From Desulfurellaceae bacterium (lineage in GTDB: Bacteria > Desulfobacterota > Binatia > Bin18), in NCBI GenBank assembly GCA_021296095.1, contig JAGWBB010000029.1:1-33791 (forward strand): DNA of 33,791 bases, in the 5' to 3' direction. Below, piece by piece: positions 1-7,346 of this stretch (positions are counted from its first letter, which is position 1; each line of letters opens with the position of its first letter). The translations under genes were made by a program, and so were the position numbers. The notes beneath the pieces are model-generated. The model was not told where the DNA came from and made no database searches. It saw nothing but the letters and a program-made list of their open reading frames with translations.

Positions 1-56
1 CAAACGCGCCGTCAGCTTTCGGGGAGCTATCTATCTCGCTGCCTCGGTGATCCTCC

Positions 57-647
57 TTAACTGATGACAGGCCCTAGCAAATAGGAGTGAAAATTACCTC
101 CAGGTTGCCACCATGAAAAATTCCGCGCAAATGTCCCATGGACAAGGAGGCTGGTCTGAGACGACTCGCCATCTATCCTGACAGGAACACGTCTGGCCAA
201 CTCCGTAAGGCGAGGATCACTGCGCACAGCCCTTGCCAATTCCGTTGCTGCCACATCACGCACAAGGCTGTCCTGATCGTGAGTGCCCCGTTCCAGGATA
301 CTGAGTAAAGTGCCCCAGTCTGAATATATCCTTAGATAGGAAGCCGCGGCCGCGATCTGCACGAGCGAGTCTGGGTGGAACAGGCAGGCTTCCATGAGTT
401 CTGCTGCGGCCAATCCAGTTGGCTCCTTGTTAAGACGACGAACCAAGTCTGGCAAAAATTCGACCAGATTAGAAGAATCTATCCAATTGGACGATTCGTA
501 ACGCCGATGGAGACGAGGTTGTATGTCCCTAGCACCAACACGTATCCTGGCGGAGTGCAAAATCGGAGGAAGGGGAAATTGTGGCCTGTCCTCTTCAAGG
601 ATACTGCCTTGTACCGCTTCGAGACCAGTCTTGGGTCCCCTTCCCAT
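57..647 (-). CDS. HEAT-like protein ending in a truncated hydrolase start (probably a broken gene)
   Basis: The 196-residue product has alpha-helical HEAT-like repeats at about residues 60-150 (FLPDLVRRL, AAAELMEACLFHPDSLVQIA, DSLVRDVAATELARAV). It then has LLVHGTFARNFSWWQPGG and FHSYLL, which resemble the first strand and oxyanion region of an alpha/beta-hydrolase domain. The frame stops 12 residues later, before any catalytic serine, so the hydrolase domain is missing. A different frame stays open from the stop region to the window edge. Directly upstream, an in-frame TAA (648-650) separates this ORF from an open stretch beginning at ATG 758. The start at 647 has no clear ribosome binding site. 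Most likely this is a decayed fragment of a larger HEAT-hydrolase protein; a sequencing indel is the alternative. No function can be assigned. Confidence 0.5.
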   Translation of the reverse strand: MGRGPKTGLEAVQGSILEEDRPQFPLPPILHSARIRVGARDIQPRLHRRYESSNWIDSSNLVEFLPDLVRRLNKEPTGLAAAELMEACLFHPDSLVQIAAAASYLRIYSDWGTLLSILERGTHDQDSLVRDVAATELARAVRSDPRLTELARRVPVRIDGESSQTSLLVHGTFARNFSWWQPGGNFHSYLLGPVIS

Positions 648-834
648 TTACCTACCAAGAAGGAGTAAGAAAGCCGCTTGCGATTGCACCGCAGCACTAT
701 CAGACCGTTCGAAAGCTTGTTGCCAAGGAATAGGTTCAGCGACCTTTTCGTAGGGCATAATTTTCCCCGGTGTCCTTGCCTCGTACGGTTCCTTCGTACC
801 GCGCAATCATGCCGCTTCCCCGTTTTACCGCAAA

Positions 835-1860
835 TCAGGTCTGAAAGCTCGGCATGATTTCCTTGGCGAACAGCTCCAGCGAGCGGGTCGATTTCCTGGG
901 GTCCATACCGGCCAACTGCGTGCTCATGATGAAATGGGTGCACTGAAACTCGTTGGTGAAGCGCTCCATTTTTTGGGCGACCTGATCCGGGGTGCCGATC
1001 ATGACCGCCCGGCCAAAGGCCGAGTCGCGCAGCTCGCTCGGCCTGGTGAAGGTCCACACGTCTTTGTCGCCGGGCGCGTCGTTGGCCTCGGCCAGGATGT
1101 GGCCGTAGAACTCCATCATACTGAACAGGTGATCCTGGCAGTCCGCCCAGGCCTGATCCTCGGTCTCGGCCAGGTAGACCAGGCGGAGCTGGGCGATATG
1201 GAAATCGTCCGGGTTGCGCCCACACTGCTTGAGTTCGTCGATATAGCACGGCGCCGGGTCGGGGCCGATGGTGGCCATCAGGTGACAGCCGAGTCGGGCC
1301 GCGCTGCGGGTCGCCTTCTCCGCCCGCGCGCCAATCCACAGCGGCATGGGCTGCTGGACCGGCTTGGGGCTGAGACGCAGGTCTTTGACCTGGGTGAAGC
1401 GGCCGTCAAAGCTGACCCGGTCCTCGGTCCAGACCTTTTGGAGCAGCTCGACGCCCTCGCGCAAACGGGCCGAGCGCTCCTTACGCGGCATGCACAGGGC
1501 GTCAAACTCCATATACGAGTAGCCCTGGCCGACGCCGAGGTCGAAGCGGCCGTTTGACCAGATGTCCACGCAGGTCGCGTCTTCGGCCACCCGAATCGGG
1601 TGCTGAAACGGCAGCAGCAGGATAAACGTGCCGATACGGATCGTGCTGGTGCAGCTGGCAATCGCCGCTGCGGTCGGCAGCAGCGAGGGATTGTAGCCGT
1701 CGTCCGTAAAGTGGTGCTCGGTCAGCCACACGTGGTCATAACCCAGCTGCTCGGCCCGCAGCGTCTGCTCCAGTACGGCCCGGTACAGCTCGGGGTATGG
1801 CCGGGCCCACGGCTGGGGATTACGGAAATCTTGCATGAAGCCGAATTTCATCGTATGCAC
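835..1860 (-). CDS. LLM-class flavin-dependent oxidoreductase
   Basis: The 341-residue product has the luciferase-like monooxygenase TIM barrel. It begins MKFGFMQDF, continues with a LGYDHVWLTEHHF segment, then the conserved WSNGRFDLGVGQGY segment near residue 105, and LSPKPVQQPMPLWIGA. Family members use FMNH2 or F420H2 to oxygenate or reduce small organic substrates; the substrate cannot be read from sequence. Two starts are possible, 1860 (MHTMKF) and 1851 (MKF). Most family members start at MKFG, and GAGAGG sits 3 nt before the first ATG and 12 nt before the second, so the choice is open. It is divergent from the SDR at 1924, with 63 bp between them that may serve both genes. Confidence 0.9.
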   Translation of the reverse strand: MHTMKFGFMQDFRNPQPWARPYPELYRAVLEQTLRAEQLGYDHVWLTEHHFTDDGYNPSLLPTAAAIASCTSTIRIGTFILLLPFQHPIRVAEDATCVDIWSNGRFDLGVGQGYSYMEFDALCMPRKERSARLREGVELLQKVWTEDRVSFDGRFTQVKDLRLSPKPVQQPMPLWIGARAEKATRSAARLGCHLMATIGPDPAPCYIDELKQCGRNPDDFHIAQLRLVYLAETEDQAWADCQDHLFSMMEFYGHILAEANDAPGDKDVWTFTRPSELRDSAFGRAVMIGTPDQVAQKMERFTNEFQCTHFIMSTQLAGMDPRKSTRSLELFAKEIMPSFQT

Positions 1861-1923
1861 CTCTCAGTTCCGGGCGTTCTTCTCGTAGTGTACATAGCGA
1901 GTTTTCCAAAGGAGGGACAGGCC

Positions 1924-2745
1924 ATGAAACTTTCCGGTCAGGTCGCTATTGTGACGGGTGGCGGTTCTGGACAGGGCCGCGCCAGCTCGCTGCTGTTTGC
2001 CCAGGAGGGGGCCAAGGTCGTGGTGGCGGATGTCAACGCGGACGGCGCGGAGGAGACGGCCCAGCTGATCAACCGCAACGAAGGCGGCCAGGCCACCGCA
2101 CTCAGGGCGGACGTAACGCGGGCCAGCGATGCCCAGAGCATGGTTGACGCTGCGGTCAGCAACTACGGGCGGCTGGACATCCTGATCAACAACGCCGGGA
2201 TGACGCTGTTCAAGGGCATTGACGATACCAGCGAAGAGGACTGGGACCGCATCGTCAACACCAACCTCAAGGGCGTGTTCCTGTGCTGCAAGGCAGCCAT
2301 TCCGGCCATGCGCGAAAGCGGCGGCGGCAGCATTGTCAATATCGCCTCGGTTGCCGGTCTGATCGGCATGCCCCAGCACTTTGCCTACTGCGCGGCCAAG
2401 GCCGGGGTGATTCATTTCACCAAATCGCTGGCCCTGGATCACGGCCCGGAGCATATCCGCATCAACTGCATCTGTCCGGGCGGAGTCCTGACGCCGATGC
2501 TGGGCGAGGTCATTGATGTCAACAACGTAGCCCAGGTCGACCGGGTGGCAAGACAGCACGCCCTGGGCCGTATTGCCGACCCGCAGGAAATCGCGCGAGT
2601 GAGCCTGTTTCTGTGTTCTTCGGACGCCTCGTTCATGACCGGGGCGGCGGTCACGGTGGACGGCGGCATTGCGGCCGGCCGGCTGAGGCGGGCGTCGCCA
2701 TGTCTCGACGATGGCGCGGCCTGGTGTGGGTGTTGCTCGGCCTGA
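1924..2745 (+). CDS. SDR-family NAD(P)-dependent oxidoreductase
   Basis: Classical SDR of 273 residues, with the Rossmann motif TGGGSGQG near residue 11, NNAG, and an intact tetrad: Asn in VNTNLKG, Ser in NIASVAG and YCAAK. The ending PGGVLTPM...TGAAVTVDGG is typical. The start at 1924 follows a strong AAAGGAGGGACAGGCC site; an upstream open extension lacks any SDR similarity. It likely oxidises an alcohol or reduces a ketone with NAD(P)(H). The C-terminus runs about 20 residues past the usual VDGG end and overlaps the next gene by 46 bp. A one-base shift in the GGCCGGCCGG tract (about 2672-2682) would give a TGA at the expected place, so the tail may come from an indel. Confidence 0.92.
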   Translation: MKLSGQVAIVTGGGSGQGRASSLLFAQEGAKVVVADVNADGAEETAQLINRNEGGQATALRADVTRASDAQSMVDAAVSNYGRLDILINNAGMTLFKGIDDTSEEDWDRIVNTNLKGVFLCCKAAIPAMRESGGGSIVNIASVAGLIGMPQHFAYCAAKAGVIHFTKSLALDHGPEHIRINCICPGGVLTPMLGEVIDVNNVAQVDRVARQHALGRIADPQEIARVSLFLCSSDASFMTGAAVTVDGGIAAGRLRRASPCLDDGAAWCGCCSA

Positions 2746-3419
2746 GCTGTCCGGCGCCCGGCCTCGGCTACCAGGAAATCCCGGTTCTCGACGGCGGGAC
2801 CATCCGGGGTCGGATCGTTCTCAGCGGCCCCATCCCCGCGCCGGGCATCCTGCCGGTCCACAAGAACCGGGCGGTGTGCGGCGCGGAGGTGGCCGATCAG
2901 AGTCTGATCGTCAGCCCGAACCGGGGTGTCAAAAATGCGGCGGTCATCGTCGAGGGCATCACGGCCGGCAAGGCGGCCGAGCACGGCTTGGCCGTCCTGG
3001 ACAACAAAGCCTGCGCCTTTGTTCCTCGGGTCCAGACCCTGGTGGTCGGCCAGACGCTGGAGTTGCGCAACAGCGATCCCATTCTGCACGACGCCCACGC
3101 CCACCTGCCGTCTTACGAAACCCTGTTCAACCTGGGCCTGCCCCACTGGCGTCGGGTGCGTCACACCCTGCGGGACACCGGGCGCATCAGCATCGACTGC
3201 AACGTCCTGCATACCTGGATGCGGGCCTATCTCGTTGTGACAGACCATCCGTACGCCACGATCAGCGATGCCGAGGGGCGCTTCAACCTGGAGCAGGTGC
3301 CGGCCGGCACCTACACGCTCCGGGTGTGGCACGAACGCCTGGGGGAGCTGAGCCGCCGGATAGTGGTCGGAGCACGACGCGAGATCGTGCTCGACCTGGC
3401 CTACGGACACGCGGAATGA
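2700..3419 (+). CDS. exported cupredoxin-like / carboxypeptidase-regulatory-like protein
   Basis: The 239-residue product starts with a signal peptide (MSRRWRG, then a hydrophobic LVWVLLGLSC core, probable cleavage near residue 23). Residues about 30-180 form a beta-rich domain with DPILHDAHAH (His130, His133, His135) and a C-terminal Cys167-x3-His171-x2-Met174 cluster, a spacing reminiscent of type-1 copper ligands. Residues about 185-232 (ISDAEGRFNLEQVPAGTYTLRVWHE) match the carboxypeptidase-regulatory-like beta fold. It probably acts in the periplasm or at the outer surface; metal binding is inferred. The start at 2700 lies inside the end of the upstream SDR, so the two are probably co-transcribed. 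A hairpin follows the stop. Confidence 0.75.
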   Translation: MSRRWRGLVWVLLGLSCPAPGLGYQEIPVLDGGTIRGRIVLSGPIPAPGILPVHKNRAVCGAEVADQSLIVSPNRGVKNAAVIVEGITAGKAAEHGLAVLDNKACAFVPRVQTLVVGQTLELRNSDPILHDAHAHLPSYETLFNLGLPHWRRVRHTLRDTGRISIDCNVLHTWMRAYLVVTDHPYATISDAEGRFNLEQVPAGTYTLRVWHERLGELSRRIVVGARREIVLDLAYGHAE

Positions 3420-3420
3420 C

Positions 3421-3452
3421 GGCAGACCGGTTCGGCTCGATTCCGGTCTGCC
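3421..3452. terminator. bidirectional hairpin between convergent genes
   Basis: A perfect 10-bp inverted repeat, GGCAGACCGG (3421-3430) and CCGGTCTGCC (3443-3452), with a 12-nt loop lies between two convergent stop codons. There is no good T-run, so termination is inferred from position and stem strength. Confidence 0.6.
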
Positions 3453-3463
3453 CGAGACGGCGT

Positions 3464-3865
3464 TCAGCTGAACAGCACGTCTTTGGCGTACAGGGTATCC
3501 ACGTATTCCCGGACCGCCTGGATCTTCTGATCCTTCACATCGAAGCGCACGTGGTAGTAGTTCTCGTAGGTTTTGCCCTTGGCGGTTTTACCCCGAGCGA
3601 TCCACTCGACCGCCACGGCGTTGTCTTCGGCGATCGCGCTCTGTACCTGGATCGACACGCTGTTAGGCTCAAAATAGGGCTGCGCCTTGCCAAGGAAACC
3701 TTCGAGTATCTCCTGTTTGCCACTGTAGGTGCCCGAAACGGGCAGCGAGCCGGGCAGCCACCACGTCGCATCGTCGGCAAAGGCGGCGGTCACGCCGTCG
3801 ATATTGCCGTGTGATAAATCTTCGATAAAACCCAACACGATTTTTTTGCTCTCTTCAGCGCCCAT
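3464..3865 (-). CDS. SnoaL/NTF2-like small protein (nuclear transport factor 2 fold)
   Basis: The 133-residue product has the NTF2/SnoaL pattern: an N-terminal helix (SKKIVLGFIEDLSHGNIDGVTAAFADDATWW shape), then GSLPVSGTYSGKQEILEGFL, and beta strands ending in REYVDTLYAKDVLF. Proteins of this fold include small isomerases, hydrolases and ligand-binding accessory proteins; the actual activity is unknown. The start at 3865 follows a near-perfect AAGGAGGTG site seven bases upstream. The open frame continues far upstream of it, but that stretch is antisense to an SDR gene and is not coding. It stands alone on the minus strand, convergent with the exported protein gene. Metabolic SnoaL-like proteins often sit beside SDR and LLM genes, as here. 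Confidence 0.85.
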   Translation of the reverse strand: MGAEESKKIVLGFIEDLSHGNIDGVTAAFADDATWWLPGSLPVSGTYSGKQEILEGFLGKAQPYFEPNSVSIQVQSAIAEDNAVAVEWIARGKTAKGKTYENYYHVRFDVKDQKIQAVREYVDTLYAKDVLFS

Positions 3866-3954
3866 GGGACACCTCCTTATGTCTGTTCCTTGTACCTCAC
3901 TCGCCGCCACGATCACAAGCCGCCGGTCGTGTCTCAGCTTGCCTTTCTCTCTTC

Positions 3955-4050
3955 GAGAAGGACCATGCTGCTCCACAAACCCTCCTGCGCGTTCGCGCCC
4001 TTCGGCGGGGCTCAGGACAGGCTTCCCCCTTTGAAAAGGGGGACTGAGAG
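3955..4050. repeat. intergenic repeat fossil with C/G-run hairpin
   Basis: The 301-bp gap 3866-4166 between divergent genes has no credible gene. It contains CCCTTCGGCGGGGCTCAGGACAG-like text (shown here split at positions about 3998-4020), followed by the hairpin CCCCCTTTGAAAAGGGGG (4025-4042). Both look like the short non-coding repeats that occur in many copies in some bacterial genomes. Only one copy is in this window, so the dispersed nature is recalled, not shown. Confidence 0.4.
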
Positions 4051-4166
4051 GGATTTTTCCGGTGTGGCTGCTGCACTCGGAGCGGGTCGCTGGAAGCGCA
4101 AGCTTGACCGCGCCCGGCTTGTGGGGCATAGCCAAGCCAGGGGATAGGCAAAAAAGGAGGCCGCGT

Positions 4167-4907
4167 ATGGATCTGAGCGGAAAAACAGCCCTGGTGACGG
4201 GGTCGAGTTCGGGCATTGGACGGGGGATCGCCCTGGCCTTTGCCCAACAAGGTGCCAATGTCGTTATCACCGGTCGCAACCAGGAACGCATTGCCCAGGT
4301 TGTGCGCGAGGCCGAGGCCAGCGGCGGCAGAGCCGTGGGGCTCAGCGCCGATGTCGCCAGCTTCGGCGAGGTGCAGGCCATGGTCGAGCAGGCCCGGGCC
4401 GCGCTCGGTCCGATCGACATTCTGGTCAATAACGCCGGGGTGTTTGCCACCCGTCCGCTGCACGACATGACCGAGACCGAGTGGGACGACATGCTGGCCG
4501 TGGACCTCAAAAGCGTCTTCAACTGCACGCGGGCCGTGATCGACGACATGCGCGCCAGCGGCTGGGGACGCATCGTCTGTATTACAGGCCTGGTCGGCAA
4601 TGTGGGCTATGCCAACACTGCCCATGTGGCTGCGGCCAAAGCCGGGGTGCACGGCTTTGTCAGAGCCCTGGCGCGTGAGGCCATTGACGCGGGGATTACG
4701 GTCAACGCGATTACGCCGGGGCTGATCGACACGCCCATCCTGGCCGGCATCAGCGAGGCCCAGATGGCGGTCTTTACCCAGGAAATTCCGGCCGGCCGGA
4801 TTGGCACGGTCGAAGAGATCGCGGCCGCAACTGTGTATTTCAGCTCGGACGCCGCAGCCTATACCACCGGGCAAATCCTGAATATCAGTGGCGGCGGAGT
4901 GGTATAA
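4167..4907 (+). CDS. SDR-family protein with an altered catalytic tetrad
   Basis: This 246-residue SDR has a normal cofactor-binding part: TGSSSGIGRG at residues 11-20, NNAG at 88-91, and TGQILNISGGGVV at the end. The catalytic tetrad is changed. The Asn position is Asp113 (AVDLKS), the Ser position is Gly141 (CITGLVG), the Tyr position is Val154 (AHVAAAK), and only Lys158 remains. I checked the codons (GGC, GTG, AAA) directly. It may therefore be non-catalytic (binding or regulatory) or use different chemistry. The start follows AAAAAGGAGG. It is followed after 29 bp by an LLM oxidoreductase on the same strand, so the pair is probably an operon. Confidence 0.9.
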   Translation: MDLSGKTALVTGSSSGIGRGIALAFAQQGANVVITGRNQERIAQVVREAEASGGRAVGLSADVASFGEVQAMVEQARAALGPIDILVNNAGVFATRPLHDMTETEWDDMLAVDLKSVFNCTRAVIDDMRASGWGRIVCITGLVGNVGYANTAHVAAAKAGVHGFVRALAREAIDAGITVNAITPGLIDTPILAGISEAQMAVFTQEIPAGRIGTVEEIAAATVYFSSDAAAYTTGQILNISGGGVV

Positions 4908-4936
4908 GAAATGACGAATTATGAAAGGAGGCGGCT

Positions 4937-5929
4937 ATGGCTCGTATCGGGGTAGCGTTTGCCGGCGGCATGTCACCAACAGAGATTGTTGAGTGCGTCA
5001 GGCTGGCCGAGGAGCTGGGCTATGAGTCGGCCTGGGTCGCCGAGGGGCACGGCGGGGACCAGTTTGCGATCCTGTCGGCATGTGCCGTACAGACCGAGCG
5101 GATTCTGCTCGGTACCAGCATCAGCAGCATTTTTGTCCGCAGCGTGCCGACGATTGCCATGGCTGCGGCCAGCGTCGATCACCTGTCTGGGGGACGCCTG
5201 ATCCTGGGGCTGGGCTCCAGCCACAAGGTCCAGGTCGAACCGGAGCACGGCGTCGTGTATCGCAAACCCGTCCAGCGCATGCGCGAGAGCGTGGAGATCA
5301 TCCGTACCTTGCTGCGCGACGGACAGGTGTCGTACCAGGGTCAGGAAGTCAACATCGACAGCTTTGACCTGTGGTTTGAGCCGCTGCGGCGCGACATCCC
5401 GATCTATCTGTCGGCCGTTTTTCCGCGCATGCTGGAGACCTGCGGCGAACTCGCGCAGGGCACGATCCTGGTCTGGAGCACCCTGGAATCCGGCCGTCAG
5501 GCTGCCGAACACGTAGCCGTGGGCGCCCGCCGGGCGGGGCGCGATCCGGCCGAGGTCGATATTGTGTCGCTGCTGCCGTGCAGTGTGGCCGAGGACCGGC
5601 GGGAAGCGATGGATCGGCTGCGACCGGCCGCCGCCTTCTACGCCGGGTTTTTCCCGCGCTATAACCGCCTGATGGCCGAGAGCGGTTTTGCCGAAGCGGC
5701 CGCCGCCATCCGCCAGGCCTGGCTCACCGGCGACCGCGAAGGTGCGACACGGCTCGTCCCGGATGACATGGTCCAGGCCCTGAGCCTTGCCGGTCCGGCG
5801 GCAGACAGCCGGGAGCGGCTCGAAGCGTATCGGGAGTCGGGCATTCGGCTGCCGGTCATTTTTCCGGTTGGCGGCGAGCCGGACGGCAAGGCAAGGGTCA
5901 TGGAGGCGATTCGGGCCTGCGCGCCGTGA
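4937..5929 (+). CDS. LLM-class (F420-dependent type) oxidoreductase
   Basis: The 330-residue product is a luciferase-like TIM barrel of the methylene-H4MPT-reductase-like subgroup: MARIGVAFAGGM, LAEELGYESAWVAEGHGGDQFAILSACA (read as successive strand and helix), SGGRLILGLGSSHK near residue 87, and RMRESVEIIRTLL. F420 is the likely cofactor for this subgroup, but no F420 biosynthesis gene is in the window, so FMN cannot be excluded. The start at 4937 follows GAAAGGAGGCGGCT, a strong site. It is probably co-transcribed with the altered SDR 29 bp upstream. Its 3' end converges with the PNPOx-like gene, with 34 bp between the stops. Confidence 0.88.
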   Translation: MARIGVAFAGGMSPTEIVECVRLAEELGYESAWVAEGHGGDQFAILSACAVQTERILLGTSISSIFVRSVPTIAMAAASVDHLSGGRLILGLGSSHKVQVEPEHGVVYRKPVQRMRESVEIIRTLLRDGQVSYQGQEVNIDSFDLWFEPLRRDIPIYLSAVFPRMLETCGELAQGTILVWSTLESGRQAAEHVAVGARRAGRDPAEVDIVSLLPCSVAEDRREAMDRLRPAAAFYAGFFPRYNRLMAESGFAEAAAAIRQAWLTGDREGATRLVPDDMVQALSLAGPAADSRERLEAYRESGIRLPVIFPVGGEPDGKARVMEAIRACAP

Positions 5930-5963
5930 AGCCCCCTCCCCTCGGCAGTAATCGCGACGCCGC

Positions 5964-6428
5964 TCAGTACGTCCCTGTGGGCAGCTTGGTGTGATCCCAG
6001 CTTGAGGTTTTGACCGGGGTGATCTTGAGAATCGCCCGTTTTTTGGCTCGCTCTTTGAGGACCGCATCCTCTGGAGGGGCGGGCGCTTCGCCACCCCGAA
6101 ACTGACGAACCTCACGCATCACGTTCCAGACCTCTTGGGGATCGTCAATGACCTCACAGTCGCCGCGGATCATCAGACCCCTGAGCTGGTCGTAGGCGTC
6201 TCCAGACTCGATCATGACCGTCACCTTGGGGTTGCGGCGGGCGTTGACCACCTTTTGCGCCTTCTTGAAGGAGGTCATGTAGATGCAGCCGTCTTTGACC
6301 ATATACGACATGGCAACGGCGTGGGGATAGCCGTTTTTGTCGATGGTACACAGGGTCATGGTTGTGGCCTCGACCAGGTAGGCCCGCTGCTCTTCCGGGG
6401 TGAGTTGGATCTGGCTCTGTCTGTTCAT
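5964..6428 (-). CDS. pyridoxamine 5'-phosphate oxidase-like flavin/F420 protein
   Basis: The 154-residue product has the split-barrel PNPOx fold: TMTLCTIDKNGYPHAVAMSYMV (two strands), DGCIYMTSFKKAQKVVNARRNPKVTVMIE, and LRGLMIRGDCEVI. Such small proteins bind FMN or F420 and reduce or detoxify small molecules, or act as quenchers. It starts at 6428 with GAGAGGACAGCG in front, a site that overlaps the stop region of the SDR 11 bp upstream, so translation is likely coupled. The C-terminal LKITPVKTSSWDHTKLPTG is a basic tail. The substrate is unknown. Confidence 0.85.
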   Translation of the reverse strand: MNRQSQIQLTPEEQRAYLVEATTMTLCTIDKNGYPHAVAMSYMVKDGCIYMTSFKKAQKVVNARRNPKVTVMIESGDAYDQLRGLMIRGDCEVIDDPQEVWNVMREVRQFRGGEAPAPPEDAVLKERAKKRAILKITPVKTSSWDHTKLPTGTY

Positions 6429-6439
6429 CGCTGTCCTCT

Positions 6440-7189
6440 CTACTGGGCAAACCAGCCGCCGTCGATCACCAGTTCCGTGCCGGTGGTATAGGCCGCCTCG
6501 TCCGAACACAGGTAGAGCGAACCGTAGGCGATCTCCTCCGGCCTGCCCAGGCGTCCCATTGGCGTTGCGGCTTTGATCTGCTCGTTCTGCTCTGGAGTGA
6601 GACCGCTGAGAATCGGCGTATCTATCTGGCCCGGATGAATCGAGTTGACCCGGATGCCTGCTTTGACGTACTCCAGGGCGGCCGACTTGGTCATCAGCCG
6701 AACAGCTCCCTTGGTGGCGTGGTAGGTGATCGAGCCCGGGCTGCCGATCAGGCCGTACAGAGAGGAGATATTGACAATCGCCCCACCGCCCGCCTCGCGC
6801 ATGGCCGGCACCGCCGCCTTCATCCCCAGCCACACGCCGGTCTGGTTGACCGAAATCATGGTATTCCAACCCTCAAGCGTTTCCTCTTCGGTGCCCCGCG
6901 GCCAGTAGATGCCGGCGTTGTTGATCAGCGTGGTCAGCTTGCCGAAGCGTGATACCGCTTCGCCGACGGCACGCTCCCAGTCCGCCTGCCGGGTCACATC
7001 CAGGTTGACGAAGACCGCCTCGCCGCCGTTTGCGTTGACCGCTTCGACCACCGCCCGGCCCTTGTCCTCCTGAAGGTCGCCGGCCACCAGCTTGGCCCCC
7101 TCGGCGGCAAAAATCCGCGCATGAGCCGCTCCGATACCGCTCGCTCCGCCCGACACCAGGGCCACTTTTCCGTCCAGCCGTCCTGCCAT
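6440..7189 (-). CDS. SDR-family NAD(P)-dependent oxidoreductase
   Basis: The 249-residue product is a classical SDR with GGASGIGAAHA at the cofactor site, NNAG, and an intact tetrad: Asn in VNQTG, Ser in NISSLYG and YHATK. The end is TGTELVIDGGWFAQ. Family members of this form reduce or oxidise cyclic alcohols, sterols or 3-oxoacyl groups. The start at 7189 follows AGGAGGCAACT. It heads a two-gene minus-strand unit with the PNPOx-like protein and is divergent from the acyl-CoA dehydrogenase. The 157-bp intergenic region carries a repeated half-site array that may control both units. Confidence 0.92.
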   Translation of the reverse strand: MAGRLDGKVALVSGGASGIGAAHARIFAAEGAKLVAGDLQEDKGRAVVEAVNANGGEAVFVNLDVTRQADWERAVGEAVSRFGKLTTLINNAGIYWPRGTEEETLEGWNTMISVNQTGVWLGMKAAVPAMREAGGGAIVNISSLYGLIGSPGSITYHATKGAVRLMTKSAALEYVKAGIRVNSIHPGQIDTPILSGLTPEQNEQIKAATPMGRLGRPEEIAYGSLYLCSDEAAYTTGTELVIDGGWFAQ

Positions 7190-7257
7190 AGTTGCCTCCT
7201 GCGTTTTCCCGTATCAGTATCCCAGGCGGTCTGGACGCGCAAGGAATTGCGCCGAAT

Positions 7258-7330
7258 AGGAAACGTGATATTTGATGTGACATGGTCATCACGCTTCCTA
7301 TCGATACCAGGTTAGAGGGGAAGGAAGCGT
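7258..7330. promoter_or_regulatory. three-copy AGGAARCGT half-site array (candidate operator)
   Basis: In the divergent region between the SDR and acyl-CoA dehydrogenase genes, AGGAAACGTGAT (7258-7269) faces ATCACGCTTCCT (7288-7299); the arms match at 11 of 12 positions across an 18-nt spacer. A third copy, AGGAAGCGT (7322-7330), lies as a direct repeat 16 nt before the ATG at 7347. The spacer holds an inner TGAC-ATG-GTCA palindrome. The pattern suggests binding sites for a dimeric regulator, perhaps TetR- or GntR-like. No regulator gene lies next to it. Confidence 0.5.
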
Positions 7331-7346
7331 ATACGGAGGAGGCGTC

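Noticed and set aside
479-1339. A 286-residue minus-strand open frame over the LLM gene
   Set aside because: It lies in another frame of the real LLM gene (835-1860), its codon use is poor, and it has no recognisable domain.
1831-1859. TTGCAT-17-TATGCA as a promoter for the SDR at 1924
   Set aside because: It lies inside the coding start of the LLM gene, and both boxes match the consensus poorly.
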